DNA from: JAGGAG01 sp964638035
GTDB taxonomy: Bacteria > Gemmatimonadota > Gemmatimonadetes > Gemmatimonadales > GWC2-71-9
Length of the DNA: 64,000 nt
Direction: 5' to 3'
Assembly: GCA_964638035.1 (NCBI GenBank)
Contig: CAZWXD010000004.1
Span: 1-64,000, forward strand
Position numbers and translations under genes: made by a program
Shown: positions 7,816-15,348 of the stretch, one piece after another
Position numbering within the stretch: the first letter of the stretch is position 1
Layout of the letters: each line of letters opens with the position of its first letter
The notes under the pieces: generated by a model
What the model was told of the DNA's origin: nothing
Database searches by the model: none
Seen by the model: only the letters and a program-made list of their open reading frames with translations

Positions 7816-9744
7816 TCAGCTCCCGTTGAATGTCGGCAGGATGTCGGCGTCCCCGTCCATGAACTGGCGGTGCCACAACTCCAGGTTCAGGAGGCCCCAG
7901 AGGCTGCGCCCGAAGGCCCGCTGGCGGTCCATGAGCTTCTCCACGATCGCGGCATCGACCAGCCCGCGCTCCCGCGCCCGCCTGGACAGCAGGGTTTCCC
8001 GCATGAACTCGAGCGCCGGCCCGCGCCAGAGGTGCAGCGGCACGGGGAACCCCATCTTGTCCTTGCGGCCGAGAATCTCCGGCGGCAGCCGGTGGCCCAG
8101 CGCCCGCTTGAGGATGTACTTGAGCTCACCGCCGCGGAACTTGGTGCCCGCCGGCATGCTCGCCACCAGGTCGGCCAGGCGATGGTCGAGCACCGGCACG
8201 CGCGACTCCAGCGAGACCGCCATGCTCACCCGGTCCTCCACCTGGAGCAGCGCGGGCAGGCCAGTCACCATGTCGAAATGGGTCATCTTGTTGTAGAACG
8301 AGAGCGTATCGGGGTGGTTGAAGATCGCCTGGAACCTGCCGAACAGCGCCCCCTCCACCCGGGTTTCCCGGAAGGCCGGGCTCAGGTACTCCAGCAGCCC
8401 GCCGCTCCGGTCAATGAGCCGGAAGTAGCGCCGGTCCATCGGCTCGAACATCTCGCTGCCCAGGAAGCGCGCGAGCATGGGCCCGTACTGCTGCAGTGCC
8501 GGCAGGTTGGGCACGATCGAGCGGAGCGAGACGATGTGCTCCTGCTCCTCGTTGGTCTCGAAGATGGCGCCCTTGAGCGCCTGCTCGAAGTAGGCCACGA
8601 GGTACCGGGCGTACCCGCCGAAGATCTCGTCTCCCCCCTGGCCACCCAGGCACACCCGCACGTGCTGTCGCGCCAGGCGCGACACGGCGTACTGCGGCAG
8701 CAGTCCCGGGCCTCCCGCCGGCTCGTCCATGTGCCAGGCGAGCTTCGGCATGAGGTCGGCGAAGTCCTGCTCGGTGATGGTCACTTCATGCCCCGTCACG
8801 GAGCCCGCACCGCTCCCCTCCACGGCCCGCACCACCATGCGTGCGTACTCGACCTCGTTGAACTCGGGCCCCTCGTTGAACGCCCCCGTGAAGGTGTGCA
8901 CGCCCCCCGTGAGGTGCGGCGCAGCCAGCACCGCCACGAGGCTCGAGTCCATCCCGCCGCTCAGGTAGCACCCGACCGGCACGTCGCTCCGGGTCTGCAG
9001 GCGCACGGCATCGGTGATGAGCCGCGCCACCTCGTCGGCAAACCAGGCCTCGGTGTGGTCGAGGTCGAGGGCGAAGGTGGGCTCCCAGTAGCGCACCACC
9101 CGCGTGGCGTGGGTGGCGAGGTCGATGACGTGGTAGTGACCCGGGAGGACCTTGCGGATGCCCCGGAAGAGGGTCCGCTCGCCCAGCACATACTGGAAGG
9201 TCAGGTACTCGTGCAGCGCCTCGTGGTCTGGAGCGCGTGGCACCGCCGGGTGCTGCAGCAGGGCCTTCACTTCCGACGCGAAGGCGAGCTGTTCCCCGGC
9301 CGCGGTGTAGTAGAGCGGCTTGACCCCGAAGTGGTCCCGCGCCGCCACCACCACGCCCCGCACGCGGTCGTAGAGCAGGAAGGCGAACATCCCGTTGAGC
9401 TGGCGGATGGCGTCCTCGCCGTATGCCTCGTAGAGGGCCAGGATGACCTCGGTGTCCGACCGGGTGGCGAAGGTGGCCCCGCGGGCAATGAGGGCGTCGC
9501 GCAGCTCGAGGTAGTTGTAGATCTCGCCGTTGTAGATGATCGTGTACGGCCCCCGGGTCATCGGCTGCTGGCCGGTGGCGAGGTCGATGATGGCGAGCCG
9601 GAGGTGGTGGAAGCCCACCCGCTCGTCGATGAACTGCCCCTCACCATCGGGCCCACGGTGCCTCAGGGCCCGCGCCATGCGGCCGAGCACGACCGCGTCC
9701 ACCGGCTGCCCATGGCGTGTCAGGATCCCCACCAGGCCGCACAT
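7816..9744 (-). CDS. asnB: Second asparagine synthase-type amidotransferase
   Basis: This 642-residue protein starts MCGLVGIL, so Cys2 is the glutaminase nucleophile, followed by RHRGPDG and YNGEIYNY. The synthetase domain has YLSGGMDSSL and GGQGGDEIFGGYARY. The open frame extends upstream to 10839, but that part is the wrong frame of the deacetylase gene; the ATG at 9744 is fixed by Cys2. It lies two bases after the deacetylase stop in a tight minus-strand operon. AsnB homologues are frequent in EPS loci, where they are thought to amidate sugar acids or amino-acid substituents. Here the uronate-forming dehydrogenase directly downstream offers a plausible carboxylate; that link is inference. 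Confidence 0.9.
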   Translation of the reverse strand: MCGLVGILTRHGQPVDAVVLGRMARALRHRGPDGEGQFIDERVGFHHLRLAIIDLATGQQPMTRGPYTIIYNGEIYNYLELRDALIARGATFATRSDTEVILALYEAYGEDAIRQLNGMFAFLLYDRVRGVVVAARDHFGVKPLYYTAAGEQLAFASEVKALLQHPAVPRAPDHEALHEYLTFQYVLGERTLFRGIRKVLPGHYHVIDLATHATRVVRYWEPTFALDLDHTEAWFADEVARLITDAVRLQTRSDVPVGCYLSGGMDSSLVAVLAAPHLTGGVHTFTGAFNEGPEFNEVEYARMVVRAVEGSGAGSVTGHEVTITEQDFADLMPKLAWHMDEPAGGPGLLPQYAVSRLARQHVRVCLGGQGGDEIFGGYARYLVAYFEQALKGAIFETNEEQEHIVSLRSIVPNLPALQQYGPMLARFLGSEMFEPMDRRYFRLIDRSGGLLEYLSPAFRETRVEGALFGRFQAIFNHPDTLSFYNKMTHFDMVTGLPALLQVEDRVSMAVSLESRVPVLDHRLADLVASMPAGTKFRGGELKYILKRALGHRLPPEILGRKDKMGFPVPLHLWRGPALEFMRETLLSRRARERGLVDAAIVEKLMDRQRAFGRSLWGLLNLELWHRQFMDGDADILPTFNGS

Positions 9745-9746
9745 GG

Positions 9747-10721
9747 TCAGGCCGCCAGTGCGGGGGTGTGCGCAGGAAGCGGGCTGCGCGCCAGGAGCGC
9801 GCGGGCGTGGGCGCCCATGCTCACGAGCTCGAAGTGCCGGCCCAGCGCACCGATGACCCGGCTGAAGAGCGCCGCCTTCCGCGCCCGGTCGAGCGCCATG
9901 CCGGGAAAGAACTGCAGGCCCGGTGCGTCGGCCGGGCCCAGGAGGTCGAGCGGGTGCAGCAGGAACGAGGGTTCCGTCCCCGTGGCCCGGCAGAGGGCGA
10001 GGGTCGCGCCGAGGTATGCGTCCATGAGCGCCTCGGAGCGACCAGCCAGGTAGAGCAGGTAGCTCAGGTGGAATGGCGTGCGGAACCCCGGCATGGTCGT
10101 CACCGGGATCTCCAGCAACCGCCGGCCCCCCTGAAGCGTCCAGGTGTACGGCCGGTTGGGCCGGAACCCCTCGCGCACCGAGCCGAACAGCAGCTCGCGC
10201 GAGGCGCGCGCCTCGTCGTCGAGCTTCGCAGTACGGAAGTAGTAGCGCCGCGCCAGCGGCCCGATGAACGTCGGGAAGGTGGAGGCGTCGTACAGGTAGC
10301 CCCGACTCGCCAGGAGGTCGAGCAGGGCAGGGCTCCAGCTGAATCCCGGGCCGCGAAAGCCCATCGGGCGCTGGCCGGTGGCCGCCACGATGGCATCCTC
10401 CGCAGAGCTCACCTCCCGCTCCAGCTCCTGCCCGTTGTACTCGTGGAGCCAGGGCTCGTGCTCGAACGAGTGGTTGCCCACCTCGTGACCCGCGGCCACG
10501 ATGGAGCGGAGCGGCTCGATGTTCTCCGGGCGCATGGTGTCGCGCCCCACGATGAAGAAGGTGATGCCGAGGCGGTGCCGGGCCAGCAACTCGAGCGCCA
10601 GCGGCACGAAGGTGGGGAGGTAGGTGGGGTACGCCTCCCATCCCGCATCGCCGTGGGTCTTGAGGTAGGACCAGAGGTTGTCGAGGTCGAGCGACAGGCT
10701 CGCGAGGGGGCGCCCCGTCAT
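9747..10721 (-). CDS. Polysaccharide deacetylase family protein
   Basis: This 324-residue NodB-fold protein has the first motif SLSLDLDNLWSYLK and the metal-binding His pair in GHEVGNHSFEHEPW (HxxxxH-like spacing). MGFRGPGFSWSP and YLYDASTFP are the later carbohydrate-esterase-4 motifs. No signal peptide is visible, so it would act in the cytoplasm or on lipid-linked sugars; family members remove N-acetyl groups from sugars. The ATG at 10721 overlaps the oxidoreductase stop (ATGA). It is distinct from the DUF3473-type deacetylases at 12057 and 26643. Substrate unknown. Confidence 0.8.
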   Translation of the reverse strand: MTGRPLASLSLDLDNLWSYLKTHGDAGWEAYPTYLPTFVPLALELLARHRLGITFFIVGRDTMRPENIEPLRSIVAAGHEVGNHSFEHEPWLHEYNGQELEREVSSAEDAIVAATGQRPMGFRGPGFSWSPALLDLLASRGYLYDASTFPTFIGPLARRYYFRTAKLDDEARASRELLFGSVREGFRPNRPYTWTLQGGRRLLEIPVTTMPGFRTPFHLSYLLYLAGRSEALMDAYLGATLALCRATGTEPSFLLHPLDLLGPADAPGLQFFPGMALDRARKAALFSRVIGALGRHFELVSMGAHARALLARSPLPAHTPALAA

Positions 10722-12070
10722 CCGCGCCCCGGCGTGGCGAGGGCGCCGGGCGCCACCGCCTGCAGGTGCGGCGCCAGGGCGTCCGCCTGGGCATGCGCCA
10801 GGGCCACCGTCTCGTTGACGTTGAGCGTGCCCTGCGCAATCTGCGCGGAGTTGATCACCGACACCGCCGGGAGCGAGGTGCGGAGCGGGGGCAGGTGATC
10901 GCGCGAATACCGCAGGGTGGACACCGCCTGCACCTCACGGGCGCGCGACACCTGGAAGGCGAGCACATCCGACCGCCTGAACTCGGGATACATGCGCTCC
11001 AGCCCGTCGAGGAAGCATGCCTCGACCACGGCATCATCCGCCTGCCAGAACGGATCATCCTGCGGAAGGTAGCGCGGCAGGTACACCAGGGTGTTCCCGC
11101 CAAACTCGCGCCGGTCCACCAGGGTGGTGAGCTCGATGACCCCGGTGAACGGGGGCCAGTCGTCGGTGATGTTGGTGACGTAGAAGCCGCCGAGCGGGCG
11201 GCGCATGAGCACCGAGGCGCACGTGACGCCCTGGTACACCACCGAGCGGAGCCGCGCCTTCTCGGCATCGCCCAGCTGGGGAACAAGCGACGCGATGCGG
11301 GCGCAGGGCAGGGTCATCACCACATGGTCGAAGCGCCGGACCATGCCGTCGGCCGTGCGCACCGTGGCGCCGTGGTCGCCCTGGTGCACTTCCTCCACCC
11401 GCTGGCCCGTGAGGGTCTCGACGCCAAGGCGGTCGAGGTCGGCCTGCAGCCGGTCGAGCACCAGGGCATAGCCACCATCCACGTAGCCGAACATCTCGCG
11501 CTTGAGGCCCGAGCGCCGCGCGGCGTACATCCGCTGGATGATCGCCCAGATGAAGGCCGCGCTCGCCAGGGCGGCGTTGCTGCCCAGCTTGGCGCGCAGG
11601 AGCGGCGCCCAGATCCGCTCGTACACGCGCCTCCCCGAGAGGCGGGTGAGCCAGTCCTGCGCGGTGGCCTCCTCGAGTGCCAGCCCGTCGCGCACCCGCG
11701 AGGCGTAGAGGATCGTGGCCGCGAGCCGTGCCTTGTCCACCAGGGAGAGCGGGCCGAAGGTGGCAAACTCGAGGCTGGACGAGAGCGAGTGCAGCTCCCC
11801 CCCGGTGAAAAAGCCCGTGCGCGTCGTCCCCCAGTGCAGCCGGTTGGAGATCCCCAGCTCGTCCAGCAGGCCCAGCAGGTGCGCATCTGACATCAGGATG
11901 ACGTGGTAGAACCGGTCCCAGAGGAAGGGACCGTGGCGCGTGACGCTGGCGAGCCCGCCAGTGGTGGGCTGGGCCTCCAGGACGGTGACCTGTGCCCAGG
12001 CGGAGAGCCGCCGGGCCAGGGTCATGCCCAGGATGCCGCCGCCAACGATGGCGACGCTAGGACGCGACAC
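10718..12070 (-). CDS. FAD-dependent NAD(P)-binding oxidoreductase, amine-oxidase/PPOX fold
   Basis: The 450-residue protein starts VAIVGGGILGMTLARRL, a dinucleotide-binding GxGxxG with the usual acidic residue in VTVLEAQPTTGG. The C-terminal SVINSAQIAQGTLNVNETV block fits FAD-containing amine oxidase or protoporphyrinogen-oxidase-like enzymes. Homologues sit in polysaccharide loci, where they may desaturate or isomerise sugars; the function here is unknown. Start GTG 12070 overlaps the upstream fusion gene by 14 bases. The stop overlaps the deacetylase start by four bases, so the three genes are probably co-translated. Confidence 0.75.
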   Translation of the reverse strand: MSRPSVAIVGGGILGMTLARRLSAWAQVTVLEAQPTTGGLASVTRHGPFLWDRFYHVILMSDAHLLGLLDELGISNRLHWGTTRTGFFTGGELHSLSSSLEFATFGPLSLVDKARLAATILYASRVRDGLALEEATAQDWLTRLSGRRVYERIWAPLLRAKLGSNAALASAAFIWAIIQRMYAARRSGLKREMFGYVDGGYALVLDRLQADLDRLGVETLTGQRVEEVHQGDHGATVRTADGMVRRFDHVVMTLPCARIASLVPQLGDAEKARLRSVVYQGVTCASVLMRRPLGGFYVTNITDDWPPFTGVIELTTLVDRREFGGNTLVYLPRYLPQDDPFWQADDAVVEACFLDGLERMYPEFRRSDVLAFQVSRAREVQAVSTLRYSRDHLPPLRTSLPAVSVINSAQIAQGTLNVNETVALAHAQADALAPHLQAVAPGALATPGRG

Positions 12071-13823
12071 GGGGCGCGGTGGACTCGCGGATGGGCGGGG
12101 GCGGCACGGGGCGCGTGACGCGCCGCAGGGAAGCCATTCGCAGCAGCAGCCGGAGCTGGCCCAGGATGGTCTGGGTCACCCGCATCTTGGAGCGCCCCAG
12201 CATCCGCACCTCGAGGGTGGTGGGAAACTCCACGATGTTCGAGCCGGCAAGGTCGAGCCGTGCGATGAACTCGGCCACGCCAAGGAAGCCACGCTCCTCC
12301 ACCGGAATGGCAAGGGCCGCGGAGCGGCGATAGACGCGGAAGCAGCTGGTGTAGGTGTGGAGCTTGTTGCGGAGCACCAGCCGGTAAAGCCACGAGAGCC
12401 CGCGCGAGAGGCCGAGGCGCCACTGCGGGACGTTGTGCACGCTCCCATTCGGGTGGTAGGGCGATGCCGTCACGAGGTCCACGCCGTCCGCCAGCAGCGG
12501 GAGCATGGCACCGAGCTCGTGCGGGTCGTACGAGCAGTCGGCGTCGATGCTGGCCACCACCTCGGTGTCCGCCGCCTGCATGCCGGTCATGATGGCGGCG
12601 GCCACGCCGCCGTTGGTCGCGCGCGAGACCAGGCGATAGCCCGGGCGCCCGCCAAAGTGGTGCTCCAGCTCGGCGGCCGTCGCGTCAGTGCTCGCATCAT
12701 CAACCAGCACGTAGCGGACGTCGTACCGCGCCCCCAGGAGCCGCGTCACCGAATCGAGCGTGTTCCTGAGGTACCCCAGGGCGCCTGCCTCGTTGTGGCA
12801 GGGGATGACCAGGGTCACCGGAAGCCGGGGCGAGAGCGGGGCCGCCGCACGCAGCGGCTGCGGCGTCGGCACGCGTGCCGCCACCTGGGGTGGCAGCGGG
12901 ACGGCGTGGTGCTGCGCCAGGTCGAGCCAGGTGCTGGCACTGGTGAAGCGGTAGGTGGAGAGGGTCTCTCGCAGGATGGCCGGCATCCGGTCCAGGCGCC
13001 GGTACTGGCGCACACGCTGCATGAACGGCGCCGCCTCGATGCGGGGCTGGTCGGGGTCGATCTCCCACACATTGAAGTAGGTGACGAGCGGTGCGGCCTG
13101 CTTCGTGGTCCACCGGCGCAGCTCCCGCTTCACCATGGCGTGGGGGAACTGGCGGAAGAAGTTGCCGCCCAGCGGCAGGCGGAAACCCAGCAGGCTGAAC
13201 GACGACGCCGGTACCACCCAGAGCGCTTGCCCCGCCACCTCGCGCTGGTGCACCGTCAGCAGGTCGGGGCGGGCGGCGGCCTGGCGCAGCCAGGGGCAGA
13301 AGCTCGAGTCGTAGAGGTACCCCGCCTCGGCGACGAGGTCGAAGATCCAGGTGGAGGCCGGGTCATTCCACACCTCACCGGCGCGGAAGCCAAGCACCTT
13401 CTGCCCCACTACCTGTTCCAGCACCGCCTTGGACTGCTCCAGGTCGGCGCGGAGTTCCCTCGGGGCCAGTTGGGTGATGTCCCGCGGCAGCATGCCACGG
13501 CTGCCGATCTCGTGGCCGCGTGCCGCGATCTCGCGCACGAGGCCCGGGTGGTGTTGCGCCACCGACCCGAACACCCAGAACGTGGCGCGGCTGCCGGTCT
13601 CATCGAGCAGCGCCAGCGCGCGTTCGGTGTTCTGCTGCAGGCGGTTCTCGAACCGGTACCACCGGCCCGAGTGAATCAGCCGGTTGAACGCCTTGACGTG
13701 GTAATAGTCCTCCAACGCCACCGTGAGGATGTGCGGTGTCGCCGTCTCGCGCTGGCTGGGTGGCTGGTCAGGCAAGGTGCTCAAAACCTCGACGGGAGAC
13801 AGGGCTGCCGGGAGGTTCCTCAC
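12057..13823 (-). CDS. Degenerate polysaccharide deacetylase fused to GT2 glycosyltransferase
   Basis: The 588-residue protein has two parts. Residues about 30-325 align by eye with the DUF3473-type deacetylase at 26643 (both have ED/EEY, GFRA, DSS and WE-DP-QPR landmarks), but its catalytic residues are replaced. TVDVEEY is TVALEDY (Ala36), the HxxxH pair is R109 and P113, GFRAP is GFRAG, and the late HPWE is NVWE. Residues about 336-575 are a GT2 domain: LPVTLVIPCHNEAGAL, VLVDDASTDAT, SIDADCSYDP. It is thus probably a polyprenyl-phosphate- or lipid-directed glycosyltransferase carrying a non-catalytic sugar-binding module. First gene of the minus-strand operon; a sigma-54-like element lies about 35 bases upstream. 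Confidence 0.8.
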   Translation of the reverse strand: MRNLPAALSPVEVLSTLPDQPPSQRETATPHILTVALEDYYHVKAFNRLIHSGRWYRFENRLQQNTERALALLDETGSRATFWVFGSVAQHHPGLVREIAARGHEIGSRGMLPRDITQLAPRELRADLEQSKAVLEQVVGQKVLGFRAGEVWNDPASTWIFDLVAEAGYLYDSSFCPWLRQAAARPDLLTVHQREVAGQALWVVPASSFSLLGFRLPLGGNFFRQFPHAMVKRELRRWTTKQAAPLVTYFNVWEIDPDQPRIEAAPFMQRVRQYRRLDRMPAILRETLSTYRFTSASTWLDLAQHHAVPLPPQVAARVPTPQPLRAAAPLSPRLPVTLVIPCHNEAGALGYLRNTLDSVTRLLGARYDVRYVLVDDASTDATAAELEHHFGGRPGYRLVSRATNGGVAAAIMTGMQAADTEVVASIDADCSYDPHELGAMLPLLADGVDLVTASPYHPNGSVHNVPQWRLGLSRGLSWLYRLVLRNKLHTYTSCFRVYRRSAALAIPVEERGFLGVAEFIARLDLAGSNIVEFPTTLEVRMLGRSKMRVTQTILGQLRLLLRMASLRRVTRPVPPPPIRESTAPRVAS

Positions 13824-13857
13824 GGCGAAAACAATTGCACCCGCAAGATGGACGCCA

Positions 13858-13873
13858 TGCGACCCCCATGCCA
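13858..13873 (-). promoter_or_regulatory. Candidate sigma-54 (-24/-12) promoter for the fusion-gene operon
   Basis: On the minus strand the bases read TGGCATG-GGGG-TCGCA. This matches 10 of 12 positions of the sigma-54 consensus TGGCACG-N4-TTGCW with the obligatory GG-N10-GC spacing. Transcription would start near 13847, about 24 bases before the ATG at 13823. A sigma-54 activator is encoded at 58476. About one match this good is expected by chance in the window's intergenic DNA, so this is a candidate only. Confidence 0.35.
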
Positions 13874-13997
13874 GTAGCCTTGGGTTTACCGGTCTAACTC
13901 ACGGCAGGTGAGTCACTTACGCTGGCAGGGAGCGACAGGCACCTCATCATCCCTGCGGCTGGCGTGGCGCAGTGCGAGAGGTGTAGGTTCGGCCGAC

Positions 13998-14627
13998 ATG
14001 AGCCGGTCTCTTCGTCGCATCTTCAAGTCACTCACGCCCCGCGGCCTCGCCCGCTGGCGGTACGTGCTCTGGCAACTGCACCCGGCGGAGCGGCGGGCGC
14101 TGCTGCGCTGGGTGGTGGCGCAGTACCTGGGCCGTGGAGCCGACTGGCGCGCGGTATTGGGCCGGGCCCGGAGCGTCACGCTCGTGTGCCACGGCAACAT
14201 CATCCGGAGCCCCCTCGCGGCGGAGGCCCTTGCCAGGGCGGCACGTGAGCGGAGCCTTGGAACAGTGGTGCGGAGCGCGGGCATGGTGGCGCGGCCGGGT
14301 GAGCGCGCCGACCCGAGAGCCGTGACCTCGGCCCAGGAGCGGGGCTACTCACTCGAGGCCCATCGGTCGCGGCTCTTCGACGAACCGGAGGCCCGGGATT
14401 CCGACATGATCATCGCCATGGACCTGCCCAATGTGGGGCGCATCCTGGGCGCGTGGCCGGAGGCGGGGGGCAAGGTCTTCCTCCTGGGCGGGCTCGAGCC
14501 GTCGGGCCGGATGCGCCTGCGCGAGATCTTCGACCCTGTGGTCGGCACCCTGGACGACGTACGCCAGGCACACGACGATGTGCTGCGCGGCGTGGCCGTC
14601 GCGGTGGAGGCGCTGCCACACCGGTGA
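13998..14627 (+). CDS. Low-molecular-weight protein tyrosine phosphatase-like protein
   Basis: The 209-residue protein carries the phosphatase loop VCHGNIIRSP (Cys64, Arg70) and the late acid motif FDPV (Asp179), the two catalytic elements of LMW-PTPs. It differs from Wzb-type phosphatases (about 145 residues) by a basic N-terminal extension of about 57 residues. In EPS loci such enzymes dephosphorylate the tyrosine cluster of the BY-kinase; the kinase encoded at 55788 is the natural partner but lies 42 kb away. The gene is coupled to the PPTase gene by a GTGA overlap. ATG 13998 was chosen; GTG 13908 would add 30 residues with no recognisable sequence. Confidence 0.75.
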   Translation: MSRSLRRIFKSLTPRGLARWRYVLWQLHPAERRALLRWVVAQYLGRGADWRAVLGRARSVTLVCHGNIIRSPLAAEALARAARERSLGTVVRSAGMVARPGERADPRAVTSAQERGYSLEAHRSRLFDEPEARDSDMIIAMDLPNVGRILGAWPEAGGKVFLLGGLEPSGRMRLREIFDPVVGTLDDVRQAHDDVLRGVAVAVEALPHR

Positions 14628-15340
14628 CCCTCACCGCCATGCAGCTCGCCAGGCTATTTCCAGCCGGCGTTGTCGTGGAGGTGGCGAGCCCCAACGACGC
14701 GGGCGCAACTGGGCTCCTGGGCCCGGAGCAACAGTACGCCGAGCGCATGGCGCCACGGCGAGTGGCCGAGTTTGCCGCGGGGCGGGCCGCGGCGAGGCGT
14801 GCGCTGGGAGCGCTGGGAGTTCCCAGCGCGCCGCTTGCCTGGGTGCAGGGCGACCGGGACGTGGTGTGGCCCACCGGGTTCGTGGGAAGCATCAGCCACA
14901 CGCAGGGCCTCGCGGCCGCCGTGGTGGCGCGGTCGGGGCTCGACGCCTGGGGCGCACCGCTCATGGGTGTGGGCCTCGACGTGGAGGGCGCGGAGCCGCT
15001 CGGGGACGAGCTGGTGCCCCGCATCTGCCTCCCTGCAGAGCTGGCTTCGCTTGCGGGGCACCCGGCGCCGCCGGCCGGGTGGCCCAAGGTGCTCTTTGCG
15101 GTGAAGGAGGCGGCCTACAAGGCCTGGTATCCCCCGGCGCGCGTGGCGCTCGACTTCAGCGACATGCAGGTGACGCTCGATCCCGGCGGCGGCTTCAGGG
15201 CATCGGTGCTGGCCATGGGCGAGGTGCAGGCGGCGCTGGCCGCGCGCGGGGTGGATGCGCAGGCCTGCGAGCTGCGGGGCATGTTCACGTGGAGTGGGGC
15301 ACACGTCGCCGCATCGGCGGTGCTGGTGCCACGGCGCTGA
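14624..15340 (+). CDS. 4'-phosphopantetheinyl transferase, EntD/Sfp-like
   Basis: The 238-residue enzyme has the PPTase signatures GSISHTQG, VGLDVEGAE (Mg-binding Asp and Glu) and the catalytic FAVKEAAYKAW. It transfers phosphopantetheine from CoA to the conserved Ser of carrier proteins. Likely targets in this window are the NRPS carrier domain, the PKS ACP and possibly the ACP at the window start. GTG 14624 overlaps the phosphatase stop (GTGA); ATG 14639 is the alternative. It ends eight bases from the convergent PKS gene, strengthening the link to that assembly line. Confidence 0.9.
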   Translation: MTLTAMQLARLFPAGVVVEVASPNDAGATGLLGPEQQYAERMAPRRVAEFAAGRAAARRALGALGVPSAPLAWVQGDRDVVWPTGFVGSISHTQGLAAAVVARSGLDAWGAPLMGVGLDVEGAEPLGDELVPRICLPAELASLAGHPAPPAGWPKVLFAVKEAAYKAWYPPARVALDFSDMQVTLDPGGGFRASVLAMGEVQAALAARGVDAQACELRGMFTWSGAHVAASAVLVPRR

Positions 15341-15348
15341 GGCACCGC

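Noticed and set aside
6265..10053. A plus-strand open frame of over 1200 codons opposite the AsnB and sugar-dehydrogenase genes
   Set aside because: It is antisense to well-supported genes, rich in His/Arg/Gly/Val and matches no domain; such shadows are expected with GC-rich third positions.
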